Shown one piece after another: positions 17,777-27,845 of a DNA stretch of 64,000 bases. Position 1 is the stretch's first letter, and every line of letters starts with the position of its first letter. The DNA is taken from positions 2,293,001 through 2,357,000 of the forward strand of contig NZ_CP029151.1 in the NCBI RefSeq assembly GCF_003095655.1, read 5' to 3'. This stretch comes from Dokdonia sp. Dokd-P16 (GTDB lineage: Bacteria > Bacteroidota > Bacteroidia > Flavobacteriales > Flavobacteriaceae). The notes beneath the pieces were generated by a model. That model was not told the origin of the DNA and ran no database searches. It saw only the letters and a program-made list of their open reading frames with translations. The translations under genes and the position numbers were made by a program.

Positions 17777-17920
17777 GCTCTTTTTAGTTTGTTAAGTATG
17801 AATTATATAACGCTGTTTCTTTATTAAATAAGGCGGTATATTCTTATAGAAGTATGTTTTTAATTTAATCAAGTAATTGTTATTCAGTCATTTGAGTGTA
17901 AATGTGTTAAGTTGGTTATC

Positions 17921-17945
17921 GGCAGCTTTATTATTATAAACTGCC
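17921..17945 (+). other. Hairpin in the ilvD leader
   Basis: GGCAG-c-TTTA pairs with TAAA-CTGCC around TTATTA, a nine-pair stem with one bulge. It lies about 50 bases before the ilvD start. It lacks a T run, so it would be a pause or antiterminator-type element rather than a simple terminator. Confidence 0.4.
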
Positions 17946-17994
17946 TAGTTGATATTAGAATAATAATTTTAACCATTCCAAACACACCATACAT

Positions 17995-19674
17995 TTGAAA
18001 GAACTCAATAAATACAGTAAAGCGGTCACTCAAGACCCTACGCAGCCAGCAGCACAGGCCATGCTTCACGCAATAGGCCTCACAGATGATGATTTTAAAA
18101 AACCACTTGTTGGTATTGCTAGTACAGGTTACGAAGGTAATCCATGTAATATGCATTTAAATAAGCTCGCTGTCGATATTAAAAAGGGTGTACAGACATC
18201 TGATTTAGTAGGACTGATTTACAATACAATAGGTGTAAGTGATGGTATATCGATGGGAACTCCTGGTATGCGATACTCTCTACCTTCTCGTGACATCATA
18301 GCCGATTCTATGGAAACGGTAGTGCAAGCTATGTCTTATGATGCGCTTATTACGGTGGTGGGATGTGATAAAAATATGCCTGGCGCTTTAATGGCGCAAC
18401 TACGCTTAGATAGACCTTCCATACTTGTTTATGGAGGAACTATAGCGCCTGGCTGTCATGAAGATAAGAAGCTAGATGTGGTATCTGCTTTTGAAGCATG
18501 GGGAGAGAAAGTTGCAGGAACCATAAGCGAGAAAGAATTTAAGACAGTAGTAAAAAAAGCATGTCCAGGAGCAGGAGCATGTGGTGGTATGTATACTGCA
18601 AATACAATGGCTTCTGCTATAGAAGCTTTAGGAATGAGCTTACCATATACAAGTTCAAACCCAGCAGTTTCTCCAAATAAAACAGCAGAGTGCGCTAGAG
18701 TAGGAGCTGCCCTGAGAAACTTGATTGAAAAAGATATTAAGCCTTCAGATATTGTGACGCGTAAGTCATTAGAAAACGCAGTAAAACTAGTAACCGTTTT
18801 AGGCGGATCTACAAATGCGGTATTGCATTTTCTTGCAATCGCAAAAGCAGCACAAATCGATTTTAAACTTGAAGATTTTCAGAAGATAAGTGATACAACG
18901 CCATTTCTAGCAGATTTAAAACCTTCTGGAAAATACTTAATGGAAGATCTTCACAACGTAGGTGGTGTTCCTGGAGTGTTAAAATATATGCTAGATCAAG
19001 GAATGCTTCATGGAGACTGCATGACGGTAACAGGTAAAACCATTGCGGAAAACCTTGCTGAGGTTGACCATCTAAAAGCACATCAAGATGTAATTCATAC
19101 CGTAGAGAATCCTATAAAAGCTACAGGGCACATCCGTATACTTTATGGAAATATAGCAAGCGAAGGTTCGGTTGCAAAGATTACTGGGAAGGAAGGATTA
19201 CATTTTCGCGGAAGCGCACGTGTATTTAATGGTGAGTATGAGGCAAACGCAGGTATAGGTGCAGGTAAGGTGAAGAAAGGAGATGTTGTAGTAATACGAT
19301 ATGAAGGGCCGCAAGGTGGTCCAGGAATGCCAGAAATGCTCAAGCCTACAGCAGCAATTATGGGTGCAGGATTTGGTAAAGACGTAGCACTTATTACAGA
19401 TGGACGATTTTCTGGAGGAACACACGGTTTTGTAGTGGGGCATATTACTCCCGAAGCACAAACCGGTGGTGGTATTGCGCTCATACAAGATGGAGATATC
19501 ATTGTGATTGATGCAGAAAATAACACCATAAATATGGAGATAAGCGAGGAAGAACTGGCAAGCCGTAAGACAAACTGGATTGCTCCACCACTTAAGGTAC
19601 AAAGAGGATCGCTCTACAAATATGCAAGAATGGTTTCCTCTGCAAGCGAGGGCTGTGTTACCGATGAATTCTAA
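17995..19674 (+). CDS. ilvD: Dihydroxy-acid dehydratase
   Basis: IlvD removes water from 2,3-dihydroxy acids to give the keto-acid precursors of valine and isoleucine, using an Fe-S cluster. Cluster and active-site motifs are visible: [24 protein letters not shown], and the late [11 protein letters not shown] and [15 protein letters not shown] segments. The protein is 559 aa, a normal length. The start is a TTG at 17995; there is no in-frame ATG upstream and the next conserved residues ([17 protein letters not shown]) follow at once. It opens the ilvD-B-N-C-A operon. Confidence 0.95.
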   Translation: MKELNKYSKAVTQDPTQPAAQAMLHAIGLTDDDFKKPLVGIASTGYEGNPCNMHLNKLAVDIKKGVQTSDLVGLIYNTIGVSDGISMGTPGMRYSLPSRDIIADSMETVVQAMSYDALITVVGCDKNMPGALMAQLRLDRPSILVYGGTIAPGCHEDKKLDVVSAFEAWGEKVAGTISEKEFKTVVKKACPGAGACGGMYTANTMASAIEALGMSLPYTSSNPAVSPNKTAECARVGAALRNLIEKDIKPSDIVTRKSLENAVKLVTVLGGSTNAVLHFLAIAKAAQIDFKLEDFQKISDTTPFLADLKPSGKYLMEDLHNVGGVPGVLKYMLDQGMLHGDCMTVTGKTIAENLAEVDHLKAHQDVIHTVENPIKATGHIRILYGNIASEGSVAKITGKEGLHFRGSARVFNGEYEANAGIGAGKVKKGDVVVIRYEGPQGGPGMPEMLKPTAAIMGAGFGKDVALITDGRFSGGTHGFVVGHITPEAQTGGGIALIQDGDIIVIDAENNTINMEISEEELASRKTNWIAPPLKVQRGSLYKYARMVSSASEGCVTDEF

Positions 19675-19800
19675 AAAAAATAAAGAATCACTTTTGAGTT
19701 TTTCCTTTTGTACAGCGCAAAAGGTACTGAAAGAGTTTACATCGTTAAGAAGATAATAAACAAGGGCACGTTTTAAAAAATGCCACATAAATACCTGTAT

Positions 19801-21525
19801 ATGGAGACAAAAACCATACATAATCCATCAAAGACAACTACCACTATGAGCGGTAGCGAGGCATTAATTCACTGTTTACTGGCAGAGGGAGCAGATTTAA
19901 TTTATGGATATCCCGGAGGGGCGATTATGCCATTTTATGATCAGTTACATATACATCAAGATAAGATACATCACGTACTCACACGTCATGAGCAAGGAGC
20001 TACTCATGCTGCACAAGGATTTGCTAGAGCAACCGGGAAAGTAGGCGTTGCTATTGCGACTTCAGGACCAGGAGCCACAAACCTAATTACAGGTATTGCA
20101 GATGCTCAGATAGATAGTACGCCTATGGTTTGTATTACTGGGCAAGTAGGCTCACACCTATTAGGAAGTGATGCCTTTCAAGAAACCGATATTATAGGGA
20201 TTTCTACACCCGTTACAAAGTGGAATCATCAAATTACAAGTGCTAAGGAAATCCCAGAAGTACTAGCAAAAGCTTTTTATATAGCGCGTTCTGGGCGTCC
20301 AGGGCCTGTATTAATTGATATCACAAAGGATGCACAGTTCGAAGAATTTGAATTTTCTTATGAAAAATGCGAACATATACGTAGTTATGTGCCAGTTCCA
20401 GAAGTAAAGGAAGAACAATTACAAGCAGCTGCAGAGGCTATTAATAATGCAAAACAACCCATGATTGTATGGGGGCAAGGTGTTATTCTTGGTGAGGCAG
20501 AAGAGGCTTTTAAGGCCTTTATTGAAAAATCTGGAATCCCAGCTGCGTGGACAATCCTTGGGGTATCTGCAATTCGTACAGATCATCCGCTTAATGTGGG
20601 TATGGTGGGAATGCATGGCAATTATGGGCCTAATGTACTTACTAATCAATGTGATGTATTGATTGCCATTGGGATGCGTTTTGATGATCGTGTTACAGGC
20701 AATCTTGAAAGCTATGCAAAGCAGGCTAAGGTGATTCATTTTGAAATAGATCCAGCCGAGATTAATAAAAATGTAACAGCAGATATACCAGTATTAGGTA
20801 ATTCTAAAGACACGCTTGAACGCATATTACCGCTTATAGAAAAGAAAGAACATACCGCGTGGCATCAAAAATTTAAAGACCATTATGATATAGAATTTGA
20901 TAAAGTCATAAAGAACGACATTCACCCCACAAAGGAAGGATTGACCATGGGGGAGGTCATAGAGCTTATCAATACTAAAACAAATGGCGACGCCATTATA
21001 GTAACAGATGTTGGTCAGCATCAGATGGTAGGTATACGCTATGCAAATTTTAAAAAATCTAAGAGTAATATTACTTCTGGAGGTTTAGGGACGATGGGCT
21101 TTGCTCTTCCTGCAGCAATAGGAGCTAAGATGGGAGCGCCAGATCGCGAAGTAGTAGCGATTATAGGTGATGGTGGTTACCAGATGACCATACAAGAGCT
21201 TGGCACTATTTTTCAAACTGGAGCTGCAGTAAAGATTGTTGTGCTCAATAATGAATTTTTAGGAATGGTGCGCCAGTGGCAACAATTGTTTTTTGACAAG
21301 CGCTATGCTAGTACAGAGATGAAGAATCCTAACTTCTGTAAGATAGCAGAGGCTTACGATATTGAAGCTCAGAAAGTCACCGACAGAAGCACACTAGAAG
21401 ATGCTATTACTCGTATGATTGCTTCAAAAAATAGTTTCTTTCTAGAAGTAATGGTAGAAAAAGAGGACAATGTATTCCCTATGATTCCTACAGGAGCATC
21501 AGTATCAGATATACGCTTAGCATAG
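19801..21525 (+). CDS. ilvB: Acetolactate synthase, large subunit (biosynthetic)
   Basis: This thiamine-diphosphate enzyme joins two pyruvates, or pyruvate and 2-ketobutyrate, at the first shared step of branched-chain amino acid synthesis. Seen are the catalytic Glu region RHEQGATHAAQGFARATGK, the segment ATSGPGATNLITGIADAQID, and the ThDP motif GDGGYQMTIQELGTIFQ, with NNEFLGMVRQWQ typical of AHAS. The ATG at 19801 (METKTIHN) is preferred; one at 19780 would add seven residues. The small subunit follows. About 575 aa. Confidence 0.95.
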   Translation: METKTIHNPSKTTTTMSGSEALIHCLLAEGADLIYGYPGGAIMPFYDQLHIHQDKIHHVLTRHEQGATHAAQGFARATGKVGVAIATSGPGATNLITGIADAQIDSTPMVCITGQVGSHLLGSDAFQETDIIGISTPVTKWNHQITSAKEIPEVLAKAFYIARSGRPGPVLIDITKDAQFEEFEFSYEKCEHIRSYVPVPEVKEEQLQAAAEAINNAKQPMIVWGQGVILGEAEEAFKAFIEKSGIPAAWTILGVSAIRTDHPLNVGMVGMHGNYGPNVLTNQCDVLIAIGMRFDDRVTGNLESYAKQAKVIHFEIDPAEINKNVTADIPVLGNSKDTLERILPLIEKKEHTAWHQKFKDHYDIEFDKVIKNDIHPTKEGLTMGEVIELINTKTNGDAIIVTDVGQHQMVGIRYANFKKSKSNITSGGLGTMGFALPAAIGAKMGAPDREVVAIIGDGGYQMTIQELGTIFQTGAAVKIVVLNNEFLGMVRQWQQLFFDKRYASTEMKNPNFCKIAEAYDIEAQKVTDRSTLEDAITRMIASKNSFFLEVMVEKEDNVFPMIPTGASVSDIRLA

Positions 21526-21600
21526 TAATATCATCGATTATATAGAACAGCCTAAACGGTTTTGCTACAATAAAATAATTAGTACTTAAACTCAACATCT

Positions 21601-22158
21601 ATGAGTGAGCAAATAACAACATATACGGTAACAATTTATAGTGAGAATAACATTGGGTTACTTAATCGGATCTCTGCTATATTTCAACGTCGTAAGATTA
21701 ATATTGAGAGTCTTTCTGCTTCAGAGAGTGAGATAGATGATGTCTTTAAGTTTACACTAGTAGTAAATATTACAGAACATCAAATGGAGAAAATCAAAGG
21801 TCAGATAGAACGTCAGGTTGAGGTTATCAAAGCTTTTTATCATACCGATGAGGAGACCATTTTTACAGAAAGCGCACTTTTTAAAATCAAATCTGAGTTG
21901 CTTTTTGAAGAGCCTCAAATTCAGAATATTATAAAAGATAGCCACGCGCGCATAGTCACTGTAAATAGAGATTTCTTTGTGCTAGAAAAGTCAGGTCGTA
22001 GGTCTGAGATTGATTTGGTGCATCGTGAGTTGAAACCTTTTGGTATCATGCAGTTTACTCGTTCGGGTAGAATTGCAGTAACTAAGACAGAGATGCCTAT
22101 CTCTTCATTATTGCAACAAATAAGAAATGAGCAGGAGGCCGCTTTCGCGAAAGCGTAA
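21601..22158 (+). CDS. ilvN: Acetolactate synthase, small regulatory subunit
   Basis: The regulatory subunit binds valine and stimulates the large subunit. An N-terminal ACT domain is seen (TVTIYSENNIGLLNRIS, then RRKINIESLSASESE), followed by the second, lower-conserved domain (about residues 90-170). At 185 aa it is of normal length. The gene ends with a perfect copy of the palindrome that supplies the last codons (AAFAKA, stop), so the C terminus is set by the repeat. Confidence 0.93.
   Translation: MSEQITTYTVTIYSENNIGLLNRISAIFQRRKINIESLSASESEIDDVFKFTLVVNITEHQMEKIKGQIERQVEVIKAFYHTDEETIFTESALFKIKSELLFEEPQIQNIIKDSHARIVTVNRDFFVLEKSGRRSEIDLVHRELKPFGIMQFTRSGRIAVTKTEMPISSLLQQIRNEQEAAFAKA
22141..22154. 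repeat. Perfect palindrome GCTTTCGCGAAAGC (copy 4)
   Basis: Forms the last codons of ilvN (AFAKA then TAA). Confidence 0.97.
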
Positions 22159-22245
22159 CCCCTCAAGTACATAGTCTAAAAAAAAAATAACTAATCACTA
22201 TAAAGGCGTATTTCTAACCACCGTCTTTACCGAAAATTAATTAGA

Positions 22246-23718
22246 ATGAACTACTTCAACACATTGCCACTTAGAGATCAACTGGCACAACTAGGGAAAT
22301 GCCGCTTTATGGACGCAAGCGAATTTCAAGATGGAATCGCTGCTATAAAAGGCAAGAAGATTGTGATTGTAGGTTGCGGCGCGCAAGGTCTTAATCAGGG
22401 TCTTAATATGCGTGATAGCGGTTGTGATATTTCTTATGCATTACGTGAGGGAGCGATTACAGATAAACGTCCATCTTTTGTAAATGCGAGTTCTAATGGG
22501 TTTACAGTAGGAACGTATCAAGAGTTAATCCCAAGCGCAGATTTAGTGCTCAACTTAACACCAGATAAACAGCATACATCTGTTGTAAAAGCAGTGATGC
22601 CTTTAATGAAAAAAGGAGCTACACTAGCTTATTCTCACGGATTTAATATTGTGGAGGAAGGGATGCAGATTCGTGAGGATCTCACGGTAATCATGGTGGC
22701 ACCTAAGTGTCCTGGCTCTGAGGTGAGAGAAGAATATAAAAGAGGTTTTGGAGTACCTACCTTAATTGCAGTACACCCTAATAATGATCCAGAAGAGAAG
22801 GGGCTAGCGCAAGCAAAAGCCTATGCAGCAGCGACAGGAGGACACAGAGCAGGTGTTCTAGAGTCTTCTTTTGTAGCAGAAGTGAAGTCTGATCTTATGG
22901 GTGAGCAAACCATTCTTTGTGGAGTGCTACAAACAGGGTCTATTCTATGTTTTGATAAAATGGTAGCAAAGGGAATTGACCCTGCATATGCTGGAAAACT
23001 AATTCAGTATGGATGGGAAACCATCACAGAAGCCTTGAAACACGGCGGAATCACAACCATGATGGATCGCCTTAATAATCCGTCTAAAATTAAAGCCTTT
23101 CAACTAGCAGAGGAATTAAAAGAAATTATGCGTCCACTATTTGAAAAGCATATGGATGATATTATCTCTGGTCACTTCTCAAAAACCATGATGGAAGACT
23201 GGGCTGCAGATGATAAGAATCTTCATAAATGGAGAGCTGCCACTGGAGAAACCGCTTTTGAAAAACAAGAAATCACCACCGCAGAGATTACGGAGCAAGA
23301 ATATTTTGATCACGGAGTGCTTATGGTAGCGATGGTTAAGGCAGGAGTGGAGCTCGCTTTTGAAACCATGACCGCTGCCGGAATTATAGAGGAAAGTGCG
23401 TATTATGAATCGCTTCATGAAACGCCACTTATTGCAAATACCATCGCTAGAAAGAAACTTTTTGAGATGAATCGTATCATTTCTGACACAGCAGAGTATG
23501 GTTGCTATCTTTTTGATCATGCTTGTAAACCGTTATTAACCGACTTTATGAAGAAGGTGGATACTAATATTATAGGTTCCGCTTTCGCGAAAGAAAATGA
23601 TGTTGATAATCAAGAATTAATTGCGGTAAATGACGCGATACGCAATCATCCTGTTGAGGAAATAGGAGCGACACTACGAAGAGCTATGGTCGCAATGAAG
23701 AAAGTGAAAACAGCTTAA
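22246..23718 (+). CDS. ilvC: Ketol-acid reductoisomerase (class II, long form)
   Basis: IlvC isomerises and reduces acetolactate or acetohydroxybutyrate with NADPH and Mg. The 490-residue length marks the long class II enzyme, which has a duplicated C-terminal knotted domain. The Rossmann motif [18 protein letters not shown] lies near residue 40. Metal-binding stretches are [18 protein letters not shown] and, in the second repeat, the segments around [12 protein letters not shown] one-arm palindrome copy (23581) encodes SAFAKE near the C-terminal end. It follows ilvN after 87 bases. Confidence 0.95.
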   Translation: MNYFNTLPLRDQLAQLGKCRFMDASEFQDGIAAIKGKKIVIVGCGAQGLNQGLNMRDSGCDISYALREGAITDKRPSFVNASSNGFTVGTYQELIPSADLVLNLTPDKQHTSVVKAVMPLMKKGATLAYSHGFNIVEEGMQIREDLTVIMVAPKCPGSEVREEYKRGFGVPTLIAVHPNNDPEEKGLAQAKAYAAATGGHRAGVLESSFVAEVKSDLMGEQTILCGVLQTGSILCFDKMVAKGIDPAYAGKLIQYGWETITEALKHGGITTMMDRLNNPSKIKAFQLAEELKEIMRPLFEKHMDDIISGHFSKTMMEDWAADDKNLHKWRAATGETAFEKQEITTAEITEQEYFDHGVLMVAMVKAGVELAFETMTAAGIIEESAYYESLHETPLIANTIARKKLFEMNRIISDTAEYGCYLFDHACKPLLTDFMKKVDTNIIGSAFAKENDVDNQELIAVNDAIRNHPVEEIGATLRRAMVAMKKVKTA

Positions 23719-23798
23719 ACAGAAGAGATGCATTATTAATCTGCAAAAGGTTAGGGTGTAATAAATTTCAAAATAACAAGTATGGATACTATGTGTAA

Positions 23799-25064
23799 AT
23801 GGCAGTAGCAACAACAATATTTATTCCCACGTTAAAGTCAATTACTGATGCAGCAAATAGAGTAAAGAAGGTTGCCATAAAAACACCATTCATGCGCAGC
23901 TTTACATACTCAACGAAGTTTGATGCAGAAGTTTTTTTAAAGCGTGAAGACCTACAGCAAGTGCGCAGTTATAAAATAAGAGGGGCTTATAATAAGATAA
24001 GCACGCTTACAGATAAACAAAAAGAAGTAGGCATTGTATGTGCTAGTGCTGGTAATCATGCGCAGGGCGTAGCTTTGTCATGCTCACGTTTAAGTATTCA
24101 TGGCACCATCTTTATGCCTTCTACTACACCTAATCAAAAGGTGGAGCAAGTAGAAATGTTTGGTGGAGAGTGGATTAATGTTGTGCTAGAAGGTGATACT
24201 TTTGATGATGCTTTTGCTCGAGCCAGCCAAGTTTGTACCACAGAAGGGAAGACGTTTGTACATCCCTTTGATGACGAAAAAATAATAGAAGGTCAGGCGA
24301 CTGTAGGCTTAGAGATGTTAACGCAGTCTGAGCAGCCGCTAGATTATGTTTTTGTTCCTGTAGGTGGGGGAGGATTGATAGCTGGATTGTCTAGCGTTTT
24401 TCATCACCTATCACCTAAAACGAAGATTATAGGAGTAGAACCTGCAGGAGCTCCTGCGATGCTCACTTCGCTCTCTCAAAAGGAAAATACTACGCTAGAT
24501 GAGATTGATAAATTTGTTGATGGTGCAGCAGTACAACGGGTAGGCGATCGCAATTTTGCTATTGTACAACAGTTTGTAGATAGGGTAGTTACCGTTTCTG
24601 AAGGTAAGATATGCCAAACTATTCTCGATTTATATAATAGAGATGCTATTGTAGCAGAACCAGCGGGCGCAATGACGCTTGCTGTATTAGATCAATTTGC
24701 TGAAGAAATAAAAGGTAAAAATATCGCTTGCATCGTAAGTGGAAGCAATAATGACATCACCCGTACCGCCGAAATCAAGGAGCGCGCGCTATTGCATCAA
24801 GGCTTAAAGCATTATTTTATTGTGAAGTTTCCGCAGCGAGCGGGAGCTTTAAAAGAGTTTGTGGCTGAGGTGCTTGGCCCCACAGACGATATCACTTATT
24901 TTGAATATTCTAAAAAGACGAGTAGGGAACAGGGGCCAGCAATCGTAGGTCTAGAAATAAAATCTTCAAAAGATTTACAGCCGCTTCTCGATAGAATGCA
25001 TGCGCGTAAATTCTATGGTGAGTACCTTAATGATAAACCAGAATTGTTTCAACTGCTTGTTTAA
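23799..25064 (+). CDS. ilvA: Threonine ammonia-lyase (biosynthetic)
   Basis: This PLP enzyme deaminates threonine to 2-oxobutanoate, the entry to isoleucine. The PLP lysine is in REDLQQVRSYKIRGAYNKI (the lysine of SYKIRG). Further segments are CASAGNHAQGVALSC, the phosphate loop PVGGGGLIAGLS and SGSNNDITR. A single C-terminal regulatory ACT-like domain follows (about residues 330-421, HYFIVKFPQRAGALKEFV), giving the 421-aa form. Last gene of the ilv operon, followed by a terminator. Confidence 0.94.
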   Translation: MAVATTIFIPTLKSITDAANRVKKVAIKTPFMRSFTYSTKFDAEVFLKREDLQQVRSYKIRGAYNKISTLTDKQKEVGIVCASAGNHAQGVALSCSRLSIHGTIFMPSTTPNQKVEQVEMFGGEWINVVLEGDTFDDAFARASQVCTTEGKTFVHPFDDEKIIEGQATVGLEMLTQSEQPLDYVFVPVGGGGLIAGLSSVFHHLSPKTKIIGVEPAGAPAMLTSLSQKENTTLDEIDKFVDGAAVQRVGDRNFAIVQQFVDRVVTVSEGKICQTILDLYNRDAIVAEPAGAMTLAVLDQFAEEIKGKNIACIVSGSNNDITRTAEIKERALLHQGLKHYFIVKFPQRAGALKEFVAEVLGPTDDITYFEYSKKTSREQGPAIVGLEIKSSKDLQPLLDRMHARKFYGEYLNDKPELFQLLV

Positions 25065-25110
25065 GGGTAATCATATTTTCGCGAAAGCGTAGCAAGCCGT
25101 TTGAAAACAA

Positions 25111-25143
25111 AAAGCTCAAATTCAGTTGATGAATTTGAGCTTT
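25111..25143. terminator. Terminator between ilvA and the convergent glycosyltransferase
   Basis: AAGCTCAAATTCA pairs with TGAATTTGAGCTT around a GTTGA loop, with flanking A and T runs. It can serve both convergent genes. A one-arm palindrome copy (25078-25089) precedes it. Confidence 0.92.
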
Positions 25144-25162
25144 TCTTATTTATTATAGTCAA

Positions 25163-26569
25163 TTATGCTGCTTGTGGTAAGCTACGTGTTAACCAGCCAC
25201 TTTTACCTGCAGTTGCGATGGCATATGGAGTAATCCAGAATAATCCAAATGTGTAAAATAAACTGTATGAGTATGCATAAAAAGACTCTGCGATATTATA
25301 TTTTTTGCCGTAAAATAGTGCAGGGAATGTAGATAAAACAAGGATGCTTACCAATGTAGATGTTATGAAAAGAACTGGATGAGTTGCTATAAAAAATAAC
25401 ATAAAAGCAAGGAAAGGGTACGTCATTATAATTTGAAGTGACTGACTTAAAAAGAGTAATCTTGTACCGGTTTTTGAGCCTTCTCTAAAGTCTGTAAATA
25501 CATATTTTGCCATTGCGATGTTCTCACGTACGTTACTTCTTCCCCATCTAATGAACATTTTATAAAGTCCTTTATAGTTTTCTGGTACGTTAGTGTAAGC
25601 ATATGCATTTTTCTGGAAAAGTACATGTTTACCTTGGCTAAGAATCATATTTGTCATCGCGCGATCTTCACCTATATCTGATGGTTTCCCCATGAACGTT
25701 TGATCAATCCATTCTTCTAGACAAGCAAAAACAGCATCTCTTCTATAAGCAGCTAGTGCGCCAGGAGTACATAATACAGAGTTAAGATTACTCTCTGCAG
25801 ATCGTACAAACTCAAAACTAAGTACAAAACTCACGTCAAGCATTTTTGGTAATAATGCCTTCTCATTGTTCAATACTCTTATGTTACCTGCTACAGCACC
25901 ACAATCTTCATTATCAATAAATGGACTAACTAAATTTCTAAGCGTGTCTGGAGTTACAATAGAATCACTGTCTACAGTGATGAAAACTTCGCCAGTTCCT
26001 TCATGAAAGCCACGATATAAGGCGTGACGTTTCCCCATGTTTTTAGGTTGCTGGCATATAGAAACACGATTACCTAGTTCTTTTTTGGCGACTTGCATCC
26101 AGTGCCATGTATCATCTTGGCTACCATCATCTATAGATAATAGTTGGATTTTTTCTACTGGATAATCACTAGCAGCAAGACTTTGGAGTGTTGCATATAC
26201 TTGTTTGCCTTCGTTATAAGCAGGTACAATCACAGTTACTGTAGGCAACTCTTCGTCTGTAACAGATGCTACGGGTTTGTAACGGAAATAGTTGTAAAGT
26301 GTATATAAGAAGAAAGCACTTTTATAGGCAAGAAATATGGAGGCCACCGTCATAAATGCATAGCCAAAGACAGTACTTTTACGTTCAAAATCTAGTTGAG
26401 AAAAATCATAACGCAACATATATGCTATATAAGCAGATATGACTAGGAGTAAGAATGTTGTAATGAGTACAGTGGTTCCCCAAGGATTTACAGCTATTTT
26501 TTTTGCAATTGAATCTTTCTTGGTAGCAGTTGATGCTAATTCTTCTGGAAGGTTGTTTTTAATGTCCAT
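25163..26569 (-). CDS. Membrane glycosyltransferase family 2 (hyaluronan/PgaC/NodC-like)
   Basis: A processive-type GT2 enzyme of 468 residues. Two N-terminal membrane helices (about residues 31-50 and 68-92) flank a cytoplasmic catalytic domain that starts VTVIVPAYNEG, with QPKNMGKRHAL, the DxD-like TVDSDSIV, the GEDRAM motif and RWGRSNVREN corresponding to the usual RW/QxxRW region. Three or so more helices follow at the C terminus. These features fit synthesis and export of a beta-linked polysaccharide, perhaps a hyaluronan- or poly-N-acetylglucosamine-like polymer. No accessory genes for such a polymer are nearby, so the product is unknown. Confidence 0.85.
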   Translation of the reverse strand: MDIKNNLPEELASTATKKDSIAKKIAVNPWGTTVLITTFLLLVISAYIAYMLRYDFSQLDFERKSTVFGYAFMTVASIFLAYKSAFFLYTLYNYFRYKPVASVTDEELPTVTVIVPAYNEGKQVYATLQSLAASDYPVEKIQLLSIDDGSQDDTWHWMQVAKKELGNRVSICQQPKNMGKRHALYRGFHEGTGEVFITVDSDSIVTPDTLRNLVSPFIDNEDCGAVAGNIRVLNNEKALLPKMLDVSFVLSFEFVRSAESNLNSVLCTPGALAAYRRDAVFACLEEWIDQTFMGKPSDIGEDRAMTNMILSQGKHVLFQKNAYAYTNVPENYKGLYKMFIRWGRSNVRENIAMAKYVFTDFREGSKTGTRLLFLSQSLQIIMTYPFLAFMLFFIATHPVLFITSTLVSILVLSTFPALFYGKKYNIAESFYAYSYSLFYTFGLFWITPYAIATAGKSGWLTRSLPQAA

Positions 26570-26705
26570 ATGTTTTGAATCAAGGTTCTATATCAAGTTG
26601 AGGTAGTTTTACGGACAAAAAGATGACTTGGATTTCAATAGGTATTGCTTTTAACAAGAAGTTAGGTTTCTTAACAGCTATTAAGGAGTTTTATGTTAAA
26701 TAAAA

Positions 26706-26735
26706 AAAGCCAACACGCGATAGCGAGTTGGCTTT
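26706..26735. terminator. Terminator downstream of the minus-strand lipoprotein gene
   Basis: AAAGCCAAC pairs with GTTGGCTTT around an ACGCGATAGCGA loop, with an A run on the left giving a U run on the minus-strand transcript. A one-arm palindrome copy (26749-26760) lies between it and the stop codon. Confidence 0.85.
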
Positions 26736-26770
26736 AACTTTTTATTTCGCTTTCGCGAAAACGTGTTTAT

Positions 26771-27670
26771 TTATTCAATAATAGTTGCACCTTCAGGAAT
26801 GTCGAAGTAGCTTTTTTCTATCTCTGGATTAAAACGGATGTTGTCTATTGTGATAGTAGTTATATGTTCTCCAGCTTCTTCATCTTCTGTTAACCAGTGT
26901 GTGTGGAAACCTGATGGTAGTTCAATGCCATTTACGATAGTTGTTCCTTGAACTTCCATAAGTTTTTCTGGAGCAGCGCCGCCGTTAGGGAAATATTTAG
27001 GATATGACACGATGTAACGTACAACAGCTACCTTATGATCTTCTTTACCTACATAAATAATGTAGTAATCATCTGGAGCGTCGCCAGTACCTTCACTAAA
27101 GGTAATTTTAACGACGTCGTAGTTATTATCCTTAAACGTTTTATCTTCTAGTTTTTCAAGGTTAACTCCTTCGCCATCTAAAATAAAAGGTGAGCCAGCG
27201 AGGTAATAAGGTGTCAGTGCCCAAAAACGCATGTCAAAAGGAAATGCTGTTGAGTCTGATACTTGCTTCCAAGCCTTTTCTCCATCCCATCCAAAACGTT
27301 GCGTGGTATCTTCTGGACTCCAGTGTACTGCTTTGTTATTCCACGTGTCTAGTGTCTCATCTGTATAGCGACGAGTACTTCCATCTAATGGGACATAATC
27401 AAAACGAAAAGAAAGTGGTCCGTTTTCAAAAAAGCGTTGCAATCCGCCATGAGCTTCCATAGATTGCCATACAATCTTTCCGGCTTCAGTACTATTTAGT
27501 CTTTTTTCAGTTTTGGCCACACGTTCGGTGATCCATGAAGTTTCAACTTTTGCAAGGTTTTTATTTACAGTAGCTACTTCTGGTGTAGGCGTAGCAGTTG
27601 TGTTTTCTTGTTTACAAGAAGTGATTGTAAGCAGTGCACTTGCTGCTATGGTAAGAAATGAATATTTCAT
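26771..27670 (-). CDS. Lipoprotein of unknown function, 299 aa
   Basis: The N terminus MKYSFLTIAASALLTITSC is a lipoprotein signal with a Cys after ITS, so the protein is anchored in a membrane. The mature part contains RLNSTEAGKIVWQSMEAHGG and a region with repeated Trp and Tyr residues in a beta-rich pattern (DGEKAWKQVSDSTAFPF, TPYYLAGSPFILDGEGVN). It may belong to a flavobacterial DUF group (a DUF6503-like protein by memory, weak). It is monocistronic, followed by a terminator. No catalytic motif is obvious. Confidence 0.8.
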   Translation of the reverse strand: MKYSFLTIAASALLTITSCKQENTTATPTPEVATVNKNLAKVETSWITERVAKTEKRLNSTEAGKIVWQSMEAHGGLQRFFENGPLSFRFDYVPLDGSTRRYTDETLDTWNNKAVHWSPEDTTQRFGWDGEKAWKQVSDSTAFPFDMRFWALTPYYLAGSPFILDGEGVNLEKLEDKTFKDNNYDVVKITFSEGTGDAPDDYYIIYVGKEDHKVAVVRYIVSYPKYFPNGGAAPEKLMEVQGTTIVNGIELPSGFHTHWLTEDEEAGEHITTITIDNIRFNPEIEKSYFDIPEGATIIE

Positions 27671-27769
27671 AATGTGGTTAGGTTATTAAGTAAATGTTGT
27701 CTTGCAAAGCTTATTAAACTTACATGCAAGTATGTTAGTATTTTCTTAAAATTTAAAGTGTTGTAGTAC

Positions 27770-27783
27770 GCTTTCGCGAAAGC
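27770..27783. repeat. Perfect palindrome GCTTTCGCGAAAGC (copy 5)
   Basis: Intergenic; the extended form ACGCTTTCGCGAAAGCGT covers 27768-27785, just after the 27797 terminator in the minus-strand direction. Confidence 0.97.
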
Positions 27784-27796
27784 GTATAAAAAACAA

Positions 27797-27819
27797 AAAC
27801 CTCCAGAAAGAGGAGGTTT
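27797..27819 (-). terminator. Terminator of the giant LamG protein gene
   Basis: AAACCTCC pairs with GGAGGTTT around AGAAAGA, followed on the minus strand by a U-rich tract. It lies just beyond the stop codon of the 2195-aa gene. Confidence 0.88.
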
Positions 27820-27845
27820 TGTCAACGTTGCGATTTGGGGCGATG

